Origin: Speluncibacter jeojiensis
GTDB lineage: Bacteria; Actinomycetota; Actinomycetes; Mycobacteriales; Mycobacteriaceae
Length of the DNA: 64,000 nt
Reading direction: 5' to 3'
Assembly: GCF_029589495.1 (NCBI RefSeq)
Contig: NZ_JAAIVF010000001.1
Coordinates: forward strand, 1,550,001 to 1,614,000
Positions 54,767 through 63,973 of this stretch are shown piece by piece. The position numbers were made by a program, and so were the translations under genes. The notes below the pieces were generated by a model. That model was not told the origin of the DNA. It did not search any database and saw only the letters and a list, made by a program, of their open reading frames with translations. The first letter of the stretch is position 1, and the number at the start of each line of letters is the position of its first letter.

Positions 54767-55444
54767 ATGCCTCGTTCGGGCGCGCCGTTGTCGAGTCTGT
54801 GGAGAAGTGCGCTAGGTCGCACGGTGACCGGCCGGGCGGTCCGCGCCGCCGACGACTCCGTTGCCGATACGTCCGACGACGTGGTCTTCGACGCGGCGCT
54901 CGCGGTGCTGGCCCGGCGGGGCCCGCGCGACGCCACAATGGAGGAGATCGCGGCGGAGTCGGGCGTCAGCCGGGCCACCCTGTTCCGTCGGTACGGCGGC
55001 AAGGACCGCGTGTTCGAACTCGCGCTGGTCCGGGACATGCGCCGATTCCTCGAGGAGACGGCGCTTCGTTACGAGACCACCATCGATCCCGCCGAGCAGG
55101 TGGCCGAGACCTTCGTGGCCTGCATCGCCTGGCGCGACCACGTCCTGCTCCGCGGGGCGGAACCGGCCCGCGTGGCCGAGTTCGTCGCCTCGCTCGGCAC
55201 CGGCAGTCCATCACCGCTGGAACTGGCGCACGGCTTCGTCGCCGCGCACCTGCGGGCCTACCAGGTCGACTGGCGCTTGCCCGCGGCGGACGCGGACCTG
55301 CAGGCCGACATGCTCATCCACCTCGTGCTGGGCTACCTCGCGTCGCCGCGCCCGGTGCTCGATCTCGACGATCCGGCCGCGCTGCACGCCGCCGCGCGCA
55401 CACTGCTGGCACCGATCCTGTTGCACCCGAACACAGACGGCTGA
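54767..55444 (+). CDS. TetR-family transcriptional regulator
   Basis: A 225-residue regulator: N-terminal extension of about 40 residues, then the helix-turn-helix (VFDAALAVLARRGPRDATMEEIAAESGVSRATLFRRYGGKDRVFELALVRDMRRFL, about 40-95) and a ligand-binding helical domain. It stands at the head of an acyl-CoA catabolic gene run and likely represses it, and possibly the divergent MpaB-like gene, until an acyl-CoA or related ligand binds. ATG at 54767. Its stop directly abuts the next start. Confidence 0.88.
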   Translation: MPRSGAPLSSLWRSALGRTVTGRAVRAADDSVADTSDDVVFDAALAVLARRGPRDATMEEIAAESGVSRATLFRRYGGKDRVFELALVRDMRRFLEETALRYETTIDPAEQVAETFVACIAWRDHVLLRGAEPARVAEFVASLGTGSPSPLELAHGFVAAHLRAYQVDWRLPAADADLQADMLIHLVLGYLASPRPVLDLDDPAALHAAARTLLAPILLHPNTDG

Positions 55445-56629
55445 ATGATCGTCGCCATGACAACTCCTGAAGTGGGCGCGGAGGACTTCCGGGACATCCT
55501 CGGTCAGACCAGGGACTTCGTGCGCAAGGAAGTCGTCCCCCGCGAGCAGGAGATCGCCGACGGTGACGCCGTCCCGGACGATTTGCGGCGCAAGGCCGCG
55601 GACATGGGGCTGTTCGGCTACGCCATTCCGCAGCGGTGGGGCGGCCTGGGCCTGGACCTGACCCAGGACGTCGAGATGGCGATGGAACTCGGCTACACCT
55701 CGCTGGCCTTGCGGTCGATGTTCGGCACCAACAACGGCATCGCCGGGCAGGTGCTGGTCGGATTCGGCACCGACGAGCAGAGGGAGCGCTGGCTCGAGAA
55801 GATCGCCTCCGGTGAGGTGGTCGCCTCGTTCGCGCTGACCGAACCGGAGGCCGGATCGAACCCGGCGGGACTGAGGACCCGCGCCGTGCGCACCGGTGAC
55901 CGCTGGGTGATCGACGGCGGCAAGCGCTTCATCACGAACGCACCGCTGGCGAACCTGTTCGTGGTGTTCGCGCGCACCCGGCCGGCGTCCGGGCGGGACA
56001 CCGGCATCGCGGTGTTCCTGGTCCCGGCGGACACGCCTGGGGTCACCGTCGGGCCGAAGGACCGCAAGATGGGGCAGGAGGGGGCCTGGACGTCGGAGGT
56101 CGGCTTCAGCGGGGTCGAGGTGTCGGCCTCGGCGCTGGTCGGCGGCAGCGAGGAGGACGGCTATCGCGCGGCGATGACCTCGCTGGCCCGAGGCCGGGTG
56201 CACATCGCCGCGCTCGCGGTCGGCAGCGCGCAACGGGCCCTGGACGAGTCGGTCGCGTTTGCCGCGGTGACCGAGCAAGGCGGCACACCGATCGGTGAGT
56301 TCCAGCTGGTGCAGGCCATGCTCGCGGACATGCAGGCCGGCGTGATGGCGGGCCGCTCCATGGTCCGGGACGTCGCCGCCCGCCATGTCAGCGGCGAGGA
56401 TCGACGCATCGGGCCGTCCGCGGCCAAGCTGTTCTGCACGGAGATGGCCGGGCGGGTCGCGGACCTCGCGGTCCAGGTGCACGGCGGGACCGGCTACATG
56501 CGTGGGGTGGCGGTCGAACGGATCTACCGCGACGTGAGGTTGCTGCGCCTGTACGAGGGCACCAGCGAGATCCAGCGGCTCATCGTCGGCGGCGGGTTGG
56601 TCCGCTCGGCGCAGCGCGCCGCCCGGTGA
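55445..56629 (+). CDS. Acyl-CoA dehydrogenase
   Basis: A 394-residue flavoenzyme that introduces an alpha,beta double bond into an acyl-CoA. FAD/substrate motifs: ASFALTEPEAGSNPAGLRTRAVR, WVIDGGKRFITNA, VHGGTGYMRGVAVERIYRDVRLLRLYEGTSEIQRLIVGG, with the putative catalytic Glu in YEGTSE. Start is ATG 55445, directly at the TetR stop, or ATG 55457; neither has a strong ribosome-binding site. It is the first enzyme of a seven-gene run ending at 61137. Confidence 0.9.
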   Translation: MIVAMTTPEVGAEDFRDILGQTRDFVRKEVVPREQEIADGDAVPDDLRRKAADMGLFGYAIPQRWGGLGLDLTQDVEMAMELGYTSLALRSMFGTNNGIAGQVLVGFGTDEQRERWLEKIASGEVVASFALTEPEAGSNPAGLRTRAVRTGDRWVIDGGKRFITNAPLANLFVVFARTRPASGRDTGIAVFLVPADTPGVTVGPKDRKMGQEGAWTSEVGFSGVEVSASALVGGSEEDGYRAAMTSLARGRVHIAALAVGSAQRALDESVAFAAVTEQGGTPIGEFQLVQAMLADMQAGVMAGRSMVRDVAARHVSGEDRRIGPSAAKLFCTEMAGRVADLAVQVHGGTGYMRGVAVERIYRDVRLLRLYEGTSEIQRLIVGGGLVRSAQRAAR

Positions 56630-56636
56630 TCCGGCC

Positions 56637-57830
56637 GTGACCGACGACGGCGCGCTGCCGCTGGCGGGCGTGACGGTGGTGAGCATGGAACAGGCCGTGG
56701 CGGCGCCGCTGGCCACCCGTCACCTGGCCGACCTCGGCGCGCGGGTGATCAAGATCGAGCGCCCCGGCCGCGGCGACTTCGCCCGCGACTACGACACGGC
56801 CGTGCACGGGCTCGCGTCGCACTTCGTGTGGCTGGGCCGGTCGAAGGAGTCCATCGCCGTCGACCTCAAGTCTTTGCAGGGCAAGGAGATCGTGCGCTCA
56901 CTGATCGACCGGGCGGACGTGTTCGTGCAGAACCTCGCGCCCGGCGCCGCCGACCGCCTCGGCTTCGGCGCAGCCGAGTTGCGCCGGGACCGCGAGGACC
57001 TGATCGTGGTGGACCTGTCCGGCTACGGCACCGCCGGACCGTTCCGCGACCGCAAGGCCTACGACATGCTGGTGCAGGCGGAGTCCGGGTTGATCTCGAT
57101 CACCGGCACGCCCGAGGCCCCCGCGAAGACAGGCGTGCCCAGCGCGGACATCGCCGCCGGCCTGTACACGTTCTCCGGGGTGCTCGGCGCACTGTTCCGG
57201 CGCGAGCGCACCGGAAAGGGTGCGCACGTGCAGATCTCGATGTTCGATTCGCTCGTCGAATGGCTGGGGCACCCGATGTACATGGCGATGTACACGGGAA
57301 AGCCGGTGCCGCGCATGGGGGTGAGCCACACGGCGATCGCCCCGTACGACGCGTATCCGACCGCGGACGGTGAGATGCTCATCGGCATCCAGAACGACCG
57401 CGGCTGGCGCACACTCGCCGCGGACGTGTTCGGCCGGCCAGACCTCGCGGACGACGACCGCTTCGCCACCAACATCCTGCGGGTACAGCACCGCGCCGAG
57501 GTCGACGCGGAGGTCGCGGAGCAGACCCGGCGGTTCACCACCGTCGACCTGGGCGAGCGGCTCGCCGCCGCCGGTGTCGCGGCCGCACAGCTCAACGACC
57601 TGGACGGCATGGTCGCGCACCCGCAGCTGTCCCAGCGGGACCGCTGGCGCACGGTCGACACCGAGGCCGGTCCGGTGCGGGCGGTGTTGCCGCCCATCAC
57701 GTTCGACGACGTCGAGGCCAGGATGGATCCGGTTCCGGCGCTGGGCGCGCACACTGATGCGATCCTCGCCGAGCTGGGTATGACCGACGGCCGGATAGGC
57801 GAGTTGCGCGAGGCCGCGGTTGTCGAGTGA
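56637..57830 (+). CDS. CaiB/BaiF-family (class III) CoA transferase
   Basis: A 397-residue enzyme that moves CoA between carboxylic acids. It has VVSMEQAVAAPLATRHLADLGARVIKIERPGRGDFARDYD, SKESIAVDLKSLQGKEIV, and the catalytic Asp region PSADIAAGLYTFSGVLGALFRRERTGKGAHVQISMFDSLVEWL. It likely activates the free acid entering the pathway. GTG start, 7 bases after the dehydrogenase stop. Confidence 0.9.
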   Translation: MTDDGALPLAGVTVVSMEQAVAAPLATRHLADLGARVIKIERPGRGDFARDYDTAVHGLASHFVWLGRSKESIAVDLKSLQGKEIVRSLIDRADVFVQNLAPGAADRLGFGAAELRRDREDLIVVDLSGYGTAGPFRDRKAYDMLVQAESGLISITGTPEAPAKTGVPSADIAAGLYTFSGVLGALFRRERTGKGAHVQISMFDSLVEWLGHPMYMAMYTGKPVPRMGVSHTAIAPYDAYPTADGEMLIGIQNDRGWRTLAADVFGRPDLADDDRFATNILRVQHRAEVDAEVAEQTRRFTTVDLGERLAAAGVAAAQLNDLDGMVAHPQLSQRDRWRTVDTEAGPVRAVLPPITFDDVEARMDPVPALGAHTDAILAELGMTDGRIGELREAAVVE

Positions 57831-57878
57831 ACCCGGCGGACACCTGACGGTATGTGAACAGTGAAGGGACACAGGCAC

Positions 57879-58619
57879 ATGGCATTGCTGGACGGACAGA
57901 CCGCGGTGGTCACCGGGGGAGCGCAGGGCATCGGGTTCGCGATCGCGCAGCGGCTGATCGCCGAGGGAGCGCGTGTGGTGATCGGCGACATCAACGAGCA
58001 GACCGCGAAGAGTGCGGTCGGCGAACTGGGGGGCCCCTCGGTGGCGCGGTACGCGGTCTGCGACGTGCGCGACCTCGCACAGGTGGAGGCGATGCTCGAC
58101 CTCGCCGAGCGCGAGTTCGGCCCGGTCGACGTGATGGTCAACAACGCCGGTATGACCCGCGATTCGACCATGCGCAAGATGTCCGAGCAGGACTTCGACG
58201 ACGTGATCTCCGTGCACCTCAAGGGAACCTGGAACGGTACCCGCGCCGCCGCCGGTCGCATGCGCGAGCGCGGCTCCGGGGCGGTCGTCAACCTGTCCTC
58301 GATCTCCGGCAAGGTCGGCTTCGTCGGCCAGACCAACTACTCCGCCGCGAAGGCGGGCATCGTCGGGCTGACCAAGGCCGCGGCCAAGGAGGTGGCCCAC
58401 ACCGGGGTCCGGGTCAACGCGGTGCAACCCGGCCTGATCCGAACCGCGATGACCGAGGCCATGCCGCAACGTATCTGGGATCAGAAGATGTCCGAGATCC
58501 CGATGGGCCGGGCCGGCGAGCCGGACGAGGTCGCCAAGGTGGTGCTGTTCCTGGCGAGTGACCTGTCGAGCTATATGACCGGCACGGTCCTGGAGATCAC
58601 CGGCGGGAGGCTCATGTGA
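57879..58619 (+). CDS. Short-chain dehydrogenase/reductase (FabG/3-hydroxyacyl-CoA dehydrogenase-like)
   Basis: A 246-residue NAD(P)-dependent [11 protein letters not shown] cofactor loop, NNAG, catalytic Ser in VNLSSISG and the Tyr/Lys pair in TNYSAAKAG, tail [15 protein letters not shown]. In this operon it fits a 3-hydroxyacyl-CoA dehydrogenase following the hydratase step. ATG at 57879; an in-frame GTG sits 18 bases upstream. Its stop overlaps the next gene's GTG. Confidence 0.9.
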   Translation: MALLDGQTAVVTGGAQGIGFAIAQRLIAEGARVVIGDINEQTAKSAVGELGGPSVARYAVCDVRDLAQVEAMLDLAEREFGPVDVMVNNAGMTRDSTMRKMSEQDFDDVISVHLKGTWNGTRAAAGRMRERGSGAVVNLSSISGKVGFVGQTNYSAAKAGIVGLTKAAAKEVAHTGVRVNAVQPGLIRTAMTEAMPQRIWDQKMSEIPMGRAGEPDEVAKVVLFLASDLSSYMTGTVLEITGGRLM

Positions 58620-59518
58620 CCGAGCCCGCCGCGACGGCGGAACCACCCGAGGCCTTCCGCGATGTCGTCGACCACTGGCGACCGGGCCCCCAGGTCGACG
58701 AGGACCTCTTCGGTGCCTGGCCGACGCGGGCACTGGCCGCGGTGCTCGACGCGCCGGCACCGGCCGATGCGCTGCCGCCGCTGTGGCACGAGGTGTATCT
58801 GCGTGCGGCGCACAGGCCGTCCGACCTCGGAGCCGACGGGCATCCGCTGCGTGACGACCTGGTGCCCGACCTGGCGAACCGCCGCCGCATGTTCGGCGGC
58901 GGCCGGGTGGCGGTGACCGCGCCACTGCGCCTCGGCGAGACCGTGCGGCGGACCAGCACGGTCGAATCGGTCACCATCCGCCACGGCCGGTCGGGCTGGC
59001 TGCTCCTGGTCACCGAACGCCACCGGTTCACCGTGGACGGGGAGCTACGCGTCACCGACGAGCGGGACATCGTCTATCGGCTGCCGCAGGACGTGTCGCG
59101 GCGGCCGACGTACACAGCGCCGCGGCCCACCGCCGACGCGGACCTCGGCGAGCCGGTACTGACGTATCACCCGGATGAGCGGATGCTGTTCCAGTTCAGC
59201 GCGCTGACCTACAACGCGCACCGGATCCACTACGACTTCCCCTTCACGACCGCCGTGGAGGGGCACCCGCATCTGCTCGTACACGGACCGCTGCTCGCCC
59301 TCGGCGGTCTGGAGGCGGCACGGCGCACCCTCGGCCATCCGGCCGTCGCCGTCGACTATCGGCTGGTCGCGCCGGCCTACTGCGGCGATCCGGTCACCTT
59401 CCACGTCACCCCTGTGGACGCGGACGAGGTGTCGGTGCAGGCGATGCAGCGCGGCCGGTGTTGCCTGACGATGACGGCGTCGACCGCGGCGCGTCGGCCG
59501 ACCGAGAGCGAGGGGTGA
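58616..59518 (+). CDS. HTD2/mesaconyl-C4-CoA hydratase-like double hot-dog protein
   Basis: A 300-residue protein with two hot-dog halves. The N-half includes [31 protein letters not shown] and the C-half [45 protein letters not shown], the MaoC-like hydratase signature with its catalytic Asp-to-Asn-like N-x-H-x-I-H-Y motif typical of HTD2/FAS1-type dehydratases. A mesaconyl-C4-CoA hydratase or beta-hydroxyacyl dehydratase is likely. GTG start overlaps the SDR stop by 4 bases; the next ATG comes 2 bases after its stop. Confidence 0.82.
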   Translation: MTEPAATAEPPEAFRDVVDHWRPGPQVDEDLFGAWPTRALAAVLDAPAPADALPPLWHEVYLRAAHRPSDLGADGHPLRDDLVPDLANRRRMFGGGRVAVTAPLRLGETVRRTSTVESVTIRHGRSGWLLLVTERHRFTVDGELRVTDERDIVYRLPQDVSRRPTYTAPRPTADADLGEPVLTYHPDERMLFQFSALTYNAHRIHYDFPFTTAVEGHPHLLVHGPLLALGGLEAARRTLGHPAVAVDYRLVAPAYCGDPVTFHVTPVDADEVSVQAMQRGRCCLTMTASTAARRPTESEG

Positions 59519-59519
59519 G

Positions 59520-60671
59520 ATGCCGGAACTGAACGACGAAGAGTTGCTGCTGGTCCGGACCGTGCGCGAGTTCGTCGACCGGGAGGTCAAACCCGCTGTG
59601 CAGCGGGTCGAGCACGCGAATGAGTACCCCGAGCGCTGGATCGAGCAGATGAAGAGCATCGGCATCTTCGGCCTGGCGGTGCCCGAGGAGTTCGGCGGCA
59701 CACCGGTTTCGATGCCGTGCTACGTGCGCGTGACCGAGGAGCTCGCGCGTGGGTGGATGTCGCTCGCGGGCGCGATGGGCGGCCACACGGTGGTCGCGAA
59801 GCTGCTCACCGTCTTCGGCACCGAGGAGCAGCAGCGGCGGTACCTGCCGCCGATGGCCACCGGCGACCTGCGGGCCACGATGGCGCTGACCGAACCCGGC
59901 GGCGGCTCCGACCTGCAGGCGCTGTCGACGGTGGCCCGCCGCGACGGCGACGAGTTGGTCGTGACGGGGGCGAAGACGTGGATCTCCAACGCGCGCCGGT
60001 CCGGGCTGATCGCGCTGCTGTGCAAGACCGATCCGGACGCGACACCGCGCCACCGGGGGATCTCGATCCTGCTGGCCGAGCACGGCCCCGGACTGACCGT
60101 CTCGCGGGACCTGCCCAAGCTCGGCTACAAGGGGGTCGAGAGCTGCGAGCTGAGCTTCGACGGATATCGCGCGCCGGCGACCGCGATCCTCGGCGACGAG
60201 CCGGGCAGGGGGTTCGCGCAGATGATGAAGGGCCTCGAGACCGGCCGGATCCAGGTGGCGAGCCGTGCGCTCGGGGTCGCGACGGCGGCGCTGGAGGATT
60301 CGCTGGCCTACGCGCAGCAGCGCGAGAGCTTCGGCAAGCCGATCTGGCAGCACCAGGCGGTCGGAAACCATCTGGCGGACATGGCAACCAAGCTGACCGC
60401 GGCCAGGCAACTGACCCGCTACGCGGCCGAGAAGTACGACCGCGGCGAGCGGTGCGACATGGAGGCAGGGATGGCGAAACTGTTCGCCTCCGAGGCAGCG
60501 ATGGAGATCGCGCTCGACGCGGTGCGGATCCACGGCGGCTACGGCTACTCGACCGAGTACGACGTGGAGCGCTACTTCCGCGACGCCCCGCTGATGATCG
60601 TCGGCGAGGGCACCAACGAGATCCAACGCAACGTCATCGCGGCGCAACTGGTCTCGCGTGGCGGCATCTAG
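59520..60671 (+). CDS. Acyl-CoA dehydrogenase (second of the operon)
   Basis: A 383-residue acyl-CoA dehydrogenase distinct from the one at 55445. Motifs: GIFGLAVPEEFGG, MALTEPGGGSDLQALSTVARR, KTWISNARRSG, QQRESFGKPIWQHQAVGNHLADM, and IHGGYGYSTEYDVERYFRDAPLMIVGEGTNEIQRNVIA with the catalytic Glu in GEGTNE. Two dehydrogenases in one operon suggest two sequential desaturations or a heteromeric substrate set. ATG at 59520, 2 bases after the preceding stop. Confidence 0.9.
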   Translation: MPELNDEELLLVRTVREFVDREVKPAVQRVEHANEYPERWIEQMKSIGIFGLAVPEEFGGTPVSMPCYVRVTEELARGWMSLAGAMGGHTVVAKLLTVFGTEEQQRRYLPPMATGDLRATMALTEPGGGSDLQALSTVARRDGDELVVTGAKTWISNARRSGLIALLCKTDPDATPRHRGISILLAEHGPGLTVSRDLPKLGYKGVESCELSFDGYRAPATAILGDEPGRGFAQMMKGLETGRIQVASRALGVATAALEDSLAYAQQRESFGKPIWQHQAVGNHLADMATKLTAARQLTRYAAEKYDRGERCDMEAGMAKLFASEAAMEIALDAVRIHGGYGYSTEYDVERYFRDAPLMIVGEGTNEIQRNVIAAQLVSRGGI

Positions 60672-60684
60672 GAAAGGACGAGAC

Positions 60685-61137
60685 ATGCGTGTGTTCAAGG
60701 GAATCGACGAGATCGAGGCCGCGGTCGGGGAACAGCTGGGCCACAGTGAGTGGTTGGAGATCACGCAGGAGCGAATCGACGGGTTCGCCGACGCGACGGA
60801 CGATCACCAGTGGATCCACGTCGACCCCGAGCGTGCCGCCGACGGTCCGTACGGGACGACCATCGCGCACGGCTATCTGACGCTGTCGCTGCTGCCGAAG
60901 CTCGGCGCGGAGGTGCTGCGCGTGGAAGGCGTGAAGATGGCGATCAACTACGGCGCCAACAAGCTCCGCTTCCCGCAACCGGTGACCGTGGGGTCCCGGA
61001 TCCGGGTGGGTGCCGAGATCGTCTCGGTCGAGCGCACCTCGAAGGGTGCGCAGGTGATCGTTCGCAACGTCATCGAGATCGAGGGCCAGGACAAGCCGGC
61101 GTGCGTGGCGGAGACGGTGCGGCTGCTGGTGGTGTGA
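60685..61137 (+). CDS. MaoC-like (R)-hydratase
   Basis: A 150-residue single hot-dog enoyl-CoA hydratase: LEITQERIDGFADATDDHQWIHVDPERAADGPYGTTIAHGYLTLSLLPKL carries the Asp/His pair (D-x-x-x-x-H) of the MaoC/PhaJ family, and NYGANKLRFPQPVTVGSRIRV follows. ATG at 60685 is preceded by GGAAAGGACGAG. It is the last gene of the operon and converges on the methyltransferase gene with a 5-base gap. Confidence 0.88.
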   Translation: MRVFKGIDEIEAAVGEQLGHSEWLEITQERIDGFADATDDHQWIHVDPERAADGPYGTTIAHGYLTLSLLPKLGAEVLRVEGVKMAINYGANKLRFPQPVTVGSRIRVGAEIVSVERTSKGAQVIVRNVIEIEGQDKPACVAETVRLLVV

Positions 61138-61142
61138 GGCGG

Positions 61143-61796
61143 TCAGGCCGGCCGCTTCTGCGCCAGCACGAAAGCCTGCGGAACCTGCGCCGCGCCGGGG
61201 TGGTCGGGTTCGCGGACCATCTGCGCGGTGATGCCGATCCCGACCGCGCGCAACTGCTCGGAGATGCGGTCGGGACGCAGGCGATGAAAGGTCAGCGACA
61301 CCGACCGGCCGAAGGCCTCGGTCAGGTGCCGCGGGTCGTCGCCCACCTGGAACGCCAGCAACAGCCGCCCGCCGGGCGCGAGCACCCGCGCGAACTCGGC
61401 GAACGCCGCATCCAGGTGCTCCGGCGCGATGTGGATGATCGAGTACCACGCGACGATCCCGGCCAGCTGATTGTCGGGCAGGTCCAGCTCGGTCATGGAG
61501 CCGACGTCGAAATGCAGGCCAGGATGGGTGCGACGGGCGAGGCCGATCATCTCCGGCGACAGGTCAGTCCCGGACACCTGCAGGCCGAGGCCGCTGAGGT
61601 GTGCGGTCACCCGGCCGGCGCCGCAGCCGGCGTCGACGACCGGCCCGTCGCCGTCGGCTCGCACGAACTCGGCGAAGGCCGCGAGAATCGCGCGGTCAAG
61701 CGGCGAGGACTCGAGATCGCCGAAGAACTCCGCGAATTCGGCGGGGGCGGCGTCGTAGCCGGCCCGGGTGGTGCGCAGGAAATCGGGTTCGGTCAT
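61143..61796 (-). CDS. Class I SAM-dependent methyltransferase
   Basis: A 217-residue cytosolic methyltransferase: motif I VVDAGCGAGRVTAHLSGLG, motif II region GTDLSPEMIGLARR, LDLPDNQLAGIVAWYSIIHI, and LAPGGRLLLAFQVGD. The substrate is not predictable. Its ATG at 61796 lies 12 bases after the stop of the monooxygenase on the same strand, so the two are likely one operon. Confidence 0.85.
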   Translation of the reverse strand: MTEPDFLRTTRAGYDAAPAEFAEFFGDLESSPLDRAILAAFAEFVRADGDGPVVDAGCGAGRVTAHLSGLGLQVSGTDLSPEMIGLARRTHPGLHFDVGSMTELDLPDNQLAGIVAWYSIIHIAPEHLDAAFAEFARVLAPGGRLLLAFQVGDDPRHLTEAFGRSVSLTFHRLRPDRISEQLRAVGIGITAQMVREPDHPGAAQVPQAFVLAQKRPA

Positions 61797-61807
61797 GGTG
61801 GGTGACG

Positions 61808-63301
61808 TTACGCGGACTGGCCGCCGATCATGTAGTCCTCCAAAGGAAAGCTTCCGGCCTCGCGGAACGCGTTGACGGTCGACGTCGGCCGCAGGATCGC
61901 GGCCTCGCCGTGCTGGTTGAAGTAGTAACTCCGGGATCCCTCGCAGCTGCCCAGATAGAACACGGAGTCGCCGAGCCGCCGGGTCATCCGGTCGAGGAAT
62001 TCGGCGTTGGCGCGTTCGGTGACCTCGAAGGTGCTCGCGCCGCGGCGCTGCAGTTCCCGGAAGAGCCGCCCTATGTGGCGCATCTGAGACTCGATGGTGG
62101 TGAAGTAGGACAGTCCGCTGTACGAGTACGGGCTCGCCAGGGTCAGGAAGTTCGGGAAGTGCGGCACCGAGACGCCTTCGTACGCCTGGAATCGGTTCTC
62201 ACGCCACCACTTTCCGAGGTTGCGTCCCTCTCGTCCGATCACCTCGATGGCCGGGAAGTTCACGTCCCAGAGATTGAATCCGGTGGCGAGGATCAGCGTG
62301 TCGACCTGGGTGCGGTGGCCGTCGGCGGTGACTATGGCCTCGGGCTCGACCCGCTCGATCGAGGCGGTTTCCAGGTGCACGTGGGAGCGGGTGAAAGTGG
62401 GGAAGTAGTTGTTGGAGAAGGTCGGTCGCTTGCAGCCGAAGCTGTAGTGCGGGGTCAGGCGCTTCCGTAGTTCTCGGTCGGGGATCTGCGCCCGCATGTG
62501 CGCACGCGCCAGCAACTCCGCGCCCTTGTTGAGGAACCGGGCCTGACGATAGTGCAGCACGGCGCTCACCATCATCAACTCCAGCAGGCTGGTGCTGGTC
62601 AGTCGGGCGGCCTTCTGCGTCAACGGCATCCGCGCGAAAATGCGTTGCACCGCGGTCGGGATGGTGACGTCGACCTTCGGTACCACCCAGATCGGGGTGC
62701 GCTGGTAGACGGTCAGTTCGGCGACCCGCCGGGCGACCCGAGGGATCAGTTGCACCGCGGTCGCGCCGGTGCCGATGATGGCTGCACGCTTGCCGGCCAG
62801 GTCGTAGGCGTCGTCCCACGCGGTCGTGTGGACGATCTTGCCGGCGAAGGTGTCGATGCCGGGGATGTCGGGGATGTGCGGTTGGGAGAGGAATCCGGTC
62901 GCGGTGAGGAGGTAGCGGGCGGTCACCGGTTCGGTTCCGGCGATGGAGATGACCCAGTGCTGCTGGTCCTCGTCCCAGCGGGCGCCCTCGACCACCGTGC
63001 CGAAACGCATGTGCCGGCGCAGGTCGTACTTGGCGGCGACGTGGTCGGCGTAGCGCTTGAGCTCCGCGCCGGGGGCGAAGAGCCGCGACCAGTACGGGTT
63101 GGGCTCGAACGAGTAGGAGTAGGTGACCGAGGCGATGTCGACGGCGAGGCCGGGATAGCGGTTGACGTGCCAGGTGCCGCCGAGGTCGTCCTCGCGCTCG
63201 AGGATGGCGAAGTCGTCGATGCCCAGGCGCCCGAGTTCGATGGCGGCGCCCATCCCGCCGAAGCCCGCGCCGACGATGACGGCGTCATACTGCGGTGCCA
63301 T
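61808..63301 (-). CDS. Flavin-containing monooxygenase, Baeyer-Villiger type
   Basis: A 497-residue NAD(P)H/FAD monooxygenase. FAD motif VGAGFGGMGAAIEL near the start, LGGTWHVNRYPGLAVDIAS, the Baeyer-Villiger-type fingerprint FAGKIVHTTAWDD (about residues 150-162, fitting FxGxxxHxxxW), a second Rossmann GTGATAVQL, and ILATGFN. Relatives in mycobacteria oxidise ketones and also include EthA-like prodrug activators. Substrate unknown. Co-transcribed with the methyltransferase downstream. The 104 bases upstream to the next gene show no recognised element. Confidence 0.88.
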   Translation of the reverse strand: MAPQYDAVIVGAGFGGMGAAIELGRLGIDDFAILEREDDLGGTWHVNRYPGLAVDIASVTYSYSFEPNPYWSRLFAPGAELKRYADHVAAKYDLRRHMRFGTVVEGARWDEDQQHWVISIAGTEPVTARYLLTATGFLSQPHIPDIPGIDTFAGKIVHTTAWDDAYDLAGKRAAIIGTGATAVQLIPRVARRVAELTVYQRTPIWVVPKVDVTIPTAVQRIFARMPLTQKAARLTSTSLLELMMVSAVLHYRQARFLNKGAELLARAHMRAQIPDRELRKRLTPHYSFGCKRPTFSNNYFPTFTRSHVHLETASIERVEPEAIVTADGHRTQVDTLILATGFNLWDVNFPAIEVIGREGRNLGKWWRENRFQAYEGVSVPHFPNFLTLASPYSYSGLSYFTTIESQMRHIGRLFRELQRRGASTFEVTERANAEFLDRMTRRLGDSVFYLGSCEGSRSYYFNQHGEAAILRPTSTVNAFREAGSFPLEDYMIGGQSA

Positions 63302-63405
63302 CCGTGACCTCCCGGAGAATCACGTGCCGAGGAGCATGGGTAGCTCCCTCTGTACCGACGGTAACACCAAGGTTGGCGGTGGCGGCGGGTGCCGAAGTCG
63401 GACGG

Positions 63406-63744
63406 CTACGGTTGTGAGCTGTCGCGGTCGATCCTCGACCTTGCGGGAAGAATCTGTGCGAGCGTCTTTTTGTATGAGGATAGAGAAGAATTGAGCGCGC
63501 GTCGTTCAGCGAAGTTGGATCCGCTTAGCACAATGTCCGCCAAGGACCCTGCACCGCCGATCATGCTCCAATAGTGATCAGCCATCGCCTGAAGCGTGTG
63601 TCGAGGATCCGCTCCGTCTCGATGGCCAAGCCGCGACATCCCTCGGAGGCCGGTGAGAAACCCGCGTTCGCCCTGAGAAGTAAGTAGGGCGATCATGTTG
63701 TCTACAGTTTCTGTTGCGATGCGGACGTCCTCTGAAGGGTTCAT
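63406..63744 (-). CDS. Small protein of unknown function in a lower-GC tail
   Basis: A 112-residue protein (MNPSEDVRIATETVDNMIALLTSQGERGFLTGLRGMSRLGHRDG ... YWSMIGGAGSLADIVLSG) of helical, soluble character. The segment around IGGAGSLADIVL recalls immunity-type proteins that accompany secreted toxins, but I cannot assign a family firmly. Its ATG lies 1 base after the stop of the upstream gene, so they form a coupled pair. Base composition is visibly lower in G+C than the rest of the window. Confidence 0.6.
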   Translation of the reverse strand: MNPSEDVRIATETVDNMIALLTSQGERGFLTGLRGMSRLGHRDGADPRHTLQAMADHYWSMIGGAGSLADIVLSGSNFAERRALNSSLSSYKKTLAQILPARSRIDRDSSQP

Positions 63745-63745
63745 T

Positions 63746-63973
63746 TCATCGGCCGTCCTCTTGTTTACCTACTGGCCTCGCCCAGAGCTCGGGCCAATTG
63801 TCGAGCTTTCCGAAAGGAGTACCGTCGACGGAGATTTCGTACAGTGATTCCTCTGGAAAATCTCCGATGTGAATCTCGAGTGTGTGATCATCTACTGATG
63901 CGCGGTACGGCGTCATGGCATCGCCGGTGTCTGTCCACACTATTTCCCTTTCGGGAAAATGCGAGTTGTTCAT
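63746..63973 (-). CDS. Small acidic protein of unknown function
   Basis: A 75-residue acidic product (MNNSHFPEREIVWTDTGDAMTPYRASVDDHTLEIHIGDFPEESLYEISVDGTPFGKLDNWPELWARPVGKQEDGR), beta-rich by eye, without signal peptide or metal motif. It precedes the 112-residue gene with a 1-base gap. The lower G+C content and the small, paired layout suggest a recently acquired accessory unit, possibly immunity proteins of a toxin locus that would lie beyond 64 kb. Confidence 0.6.
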   Translation of the reverse strand: MNNSHFPEREIVWTDTGDAMTPYRASVDDHTLEIHIGDFPEESLYEISVDGTPFGKLDNWPELWARPVGKQEDGR

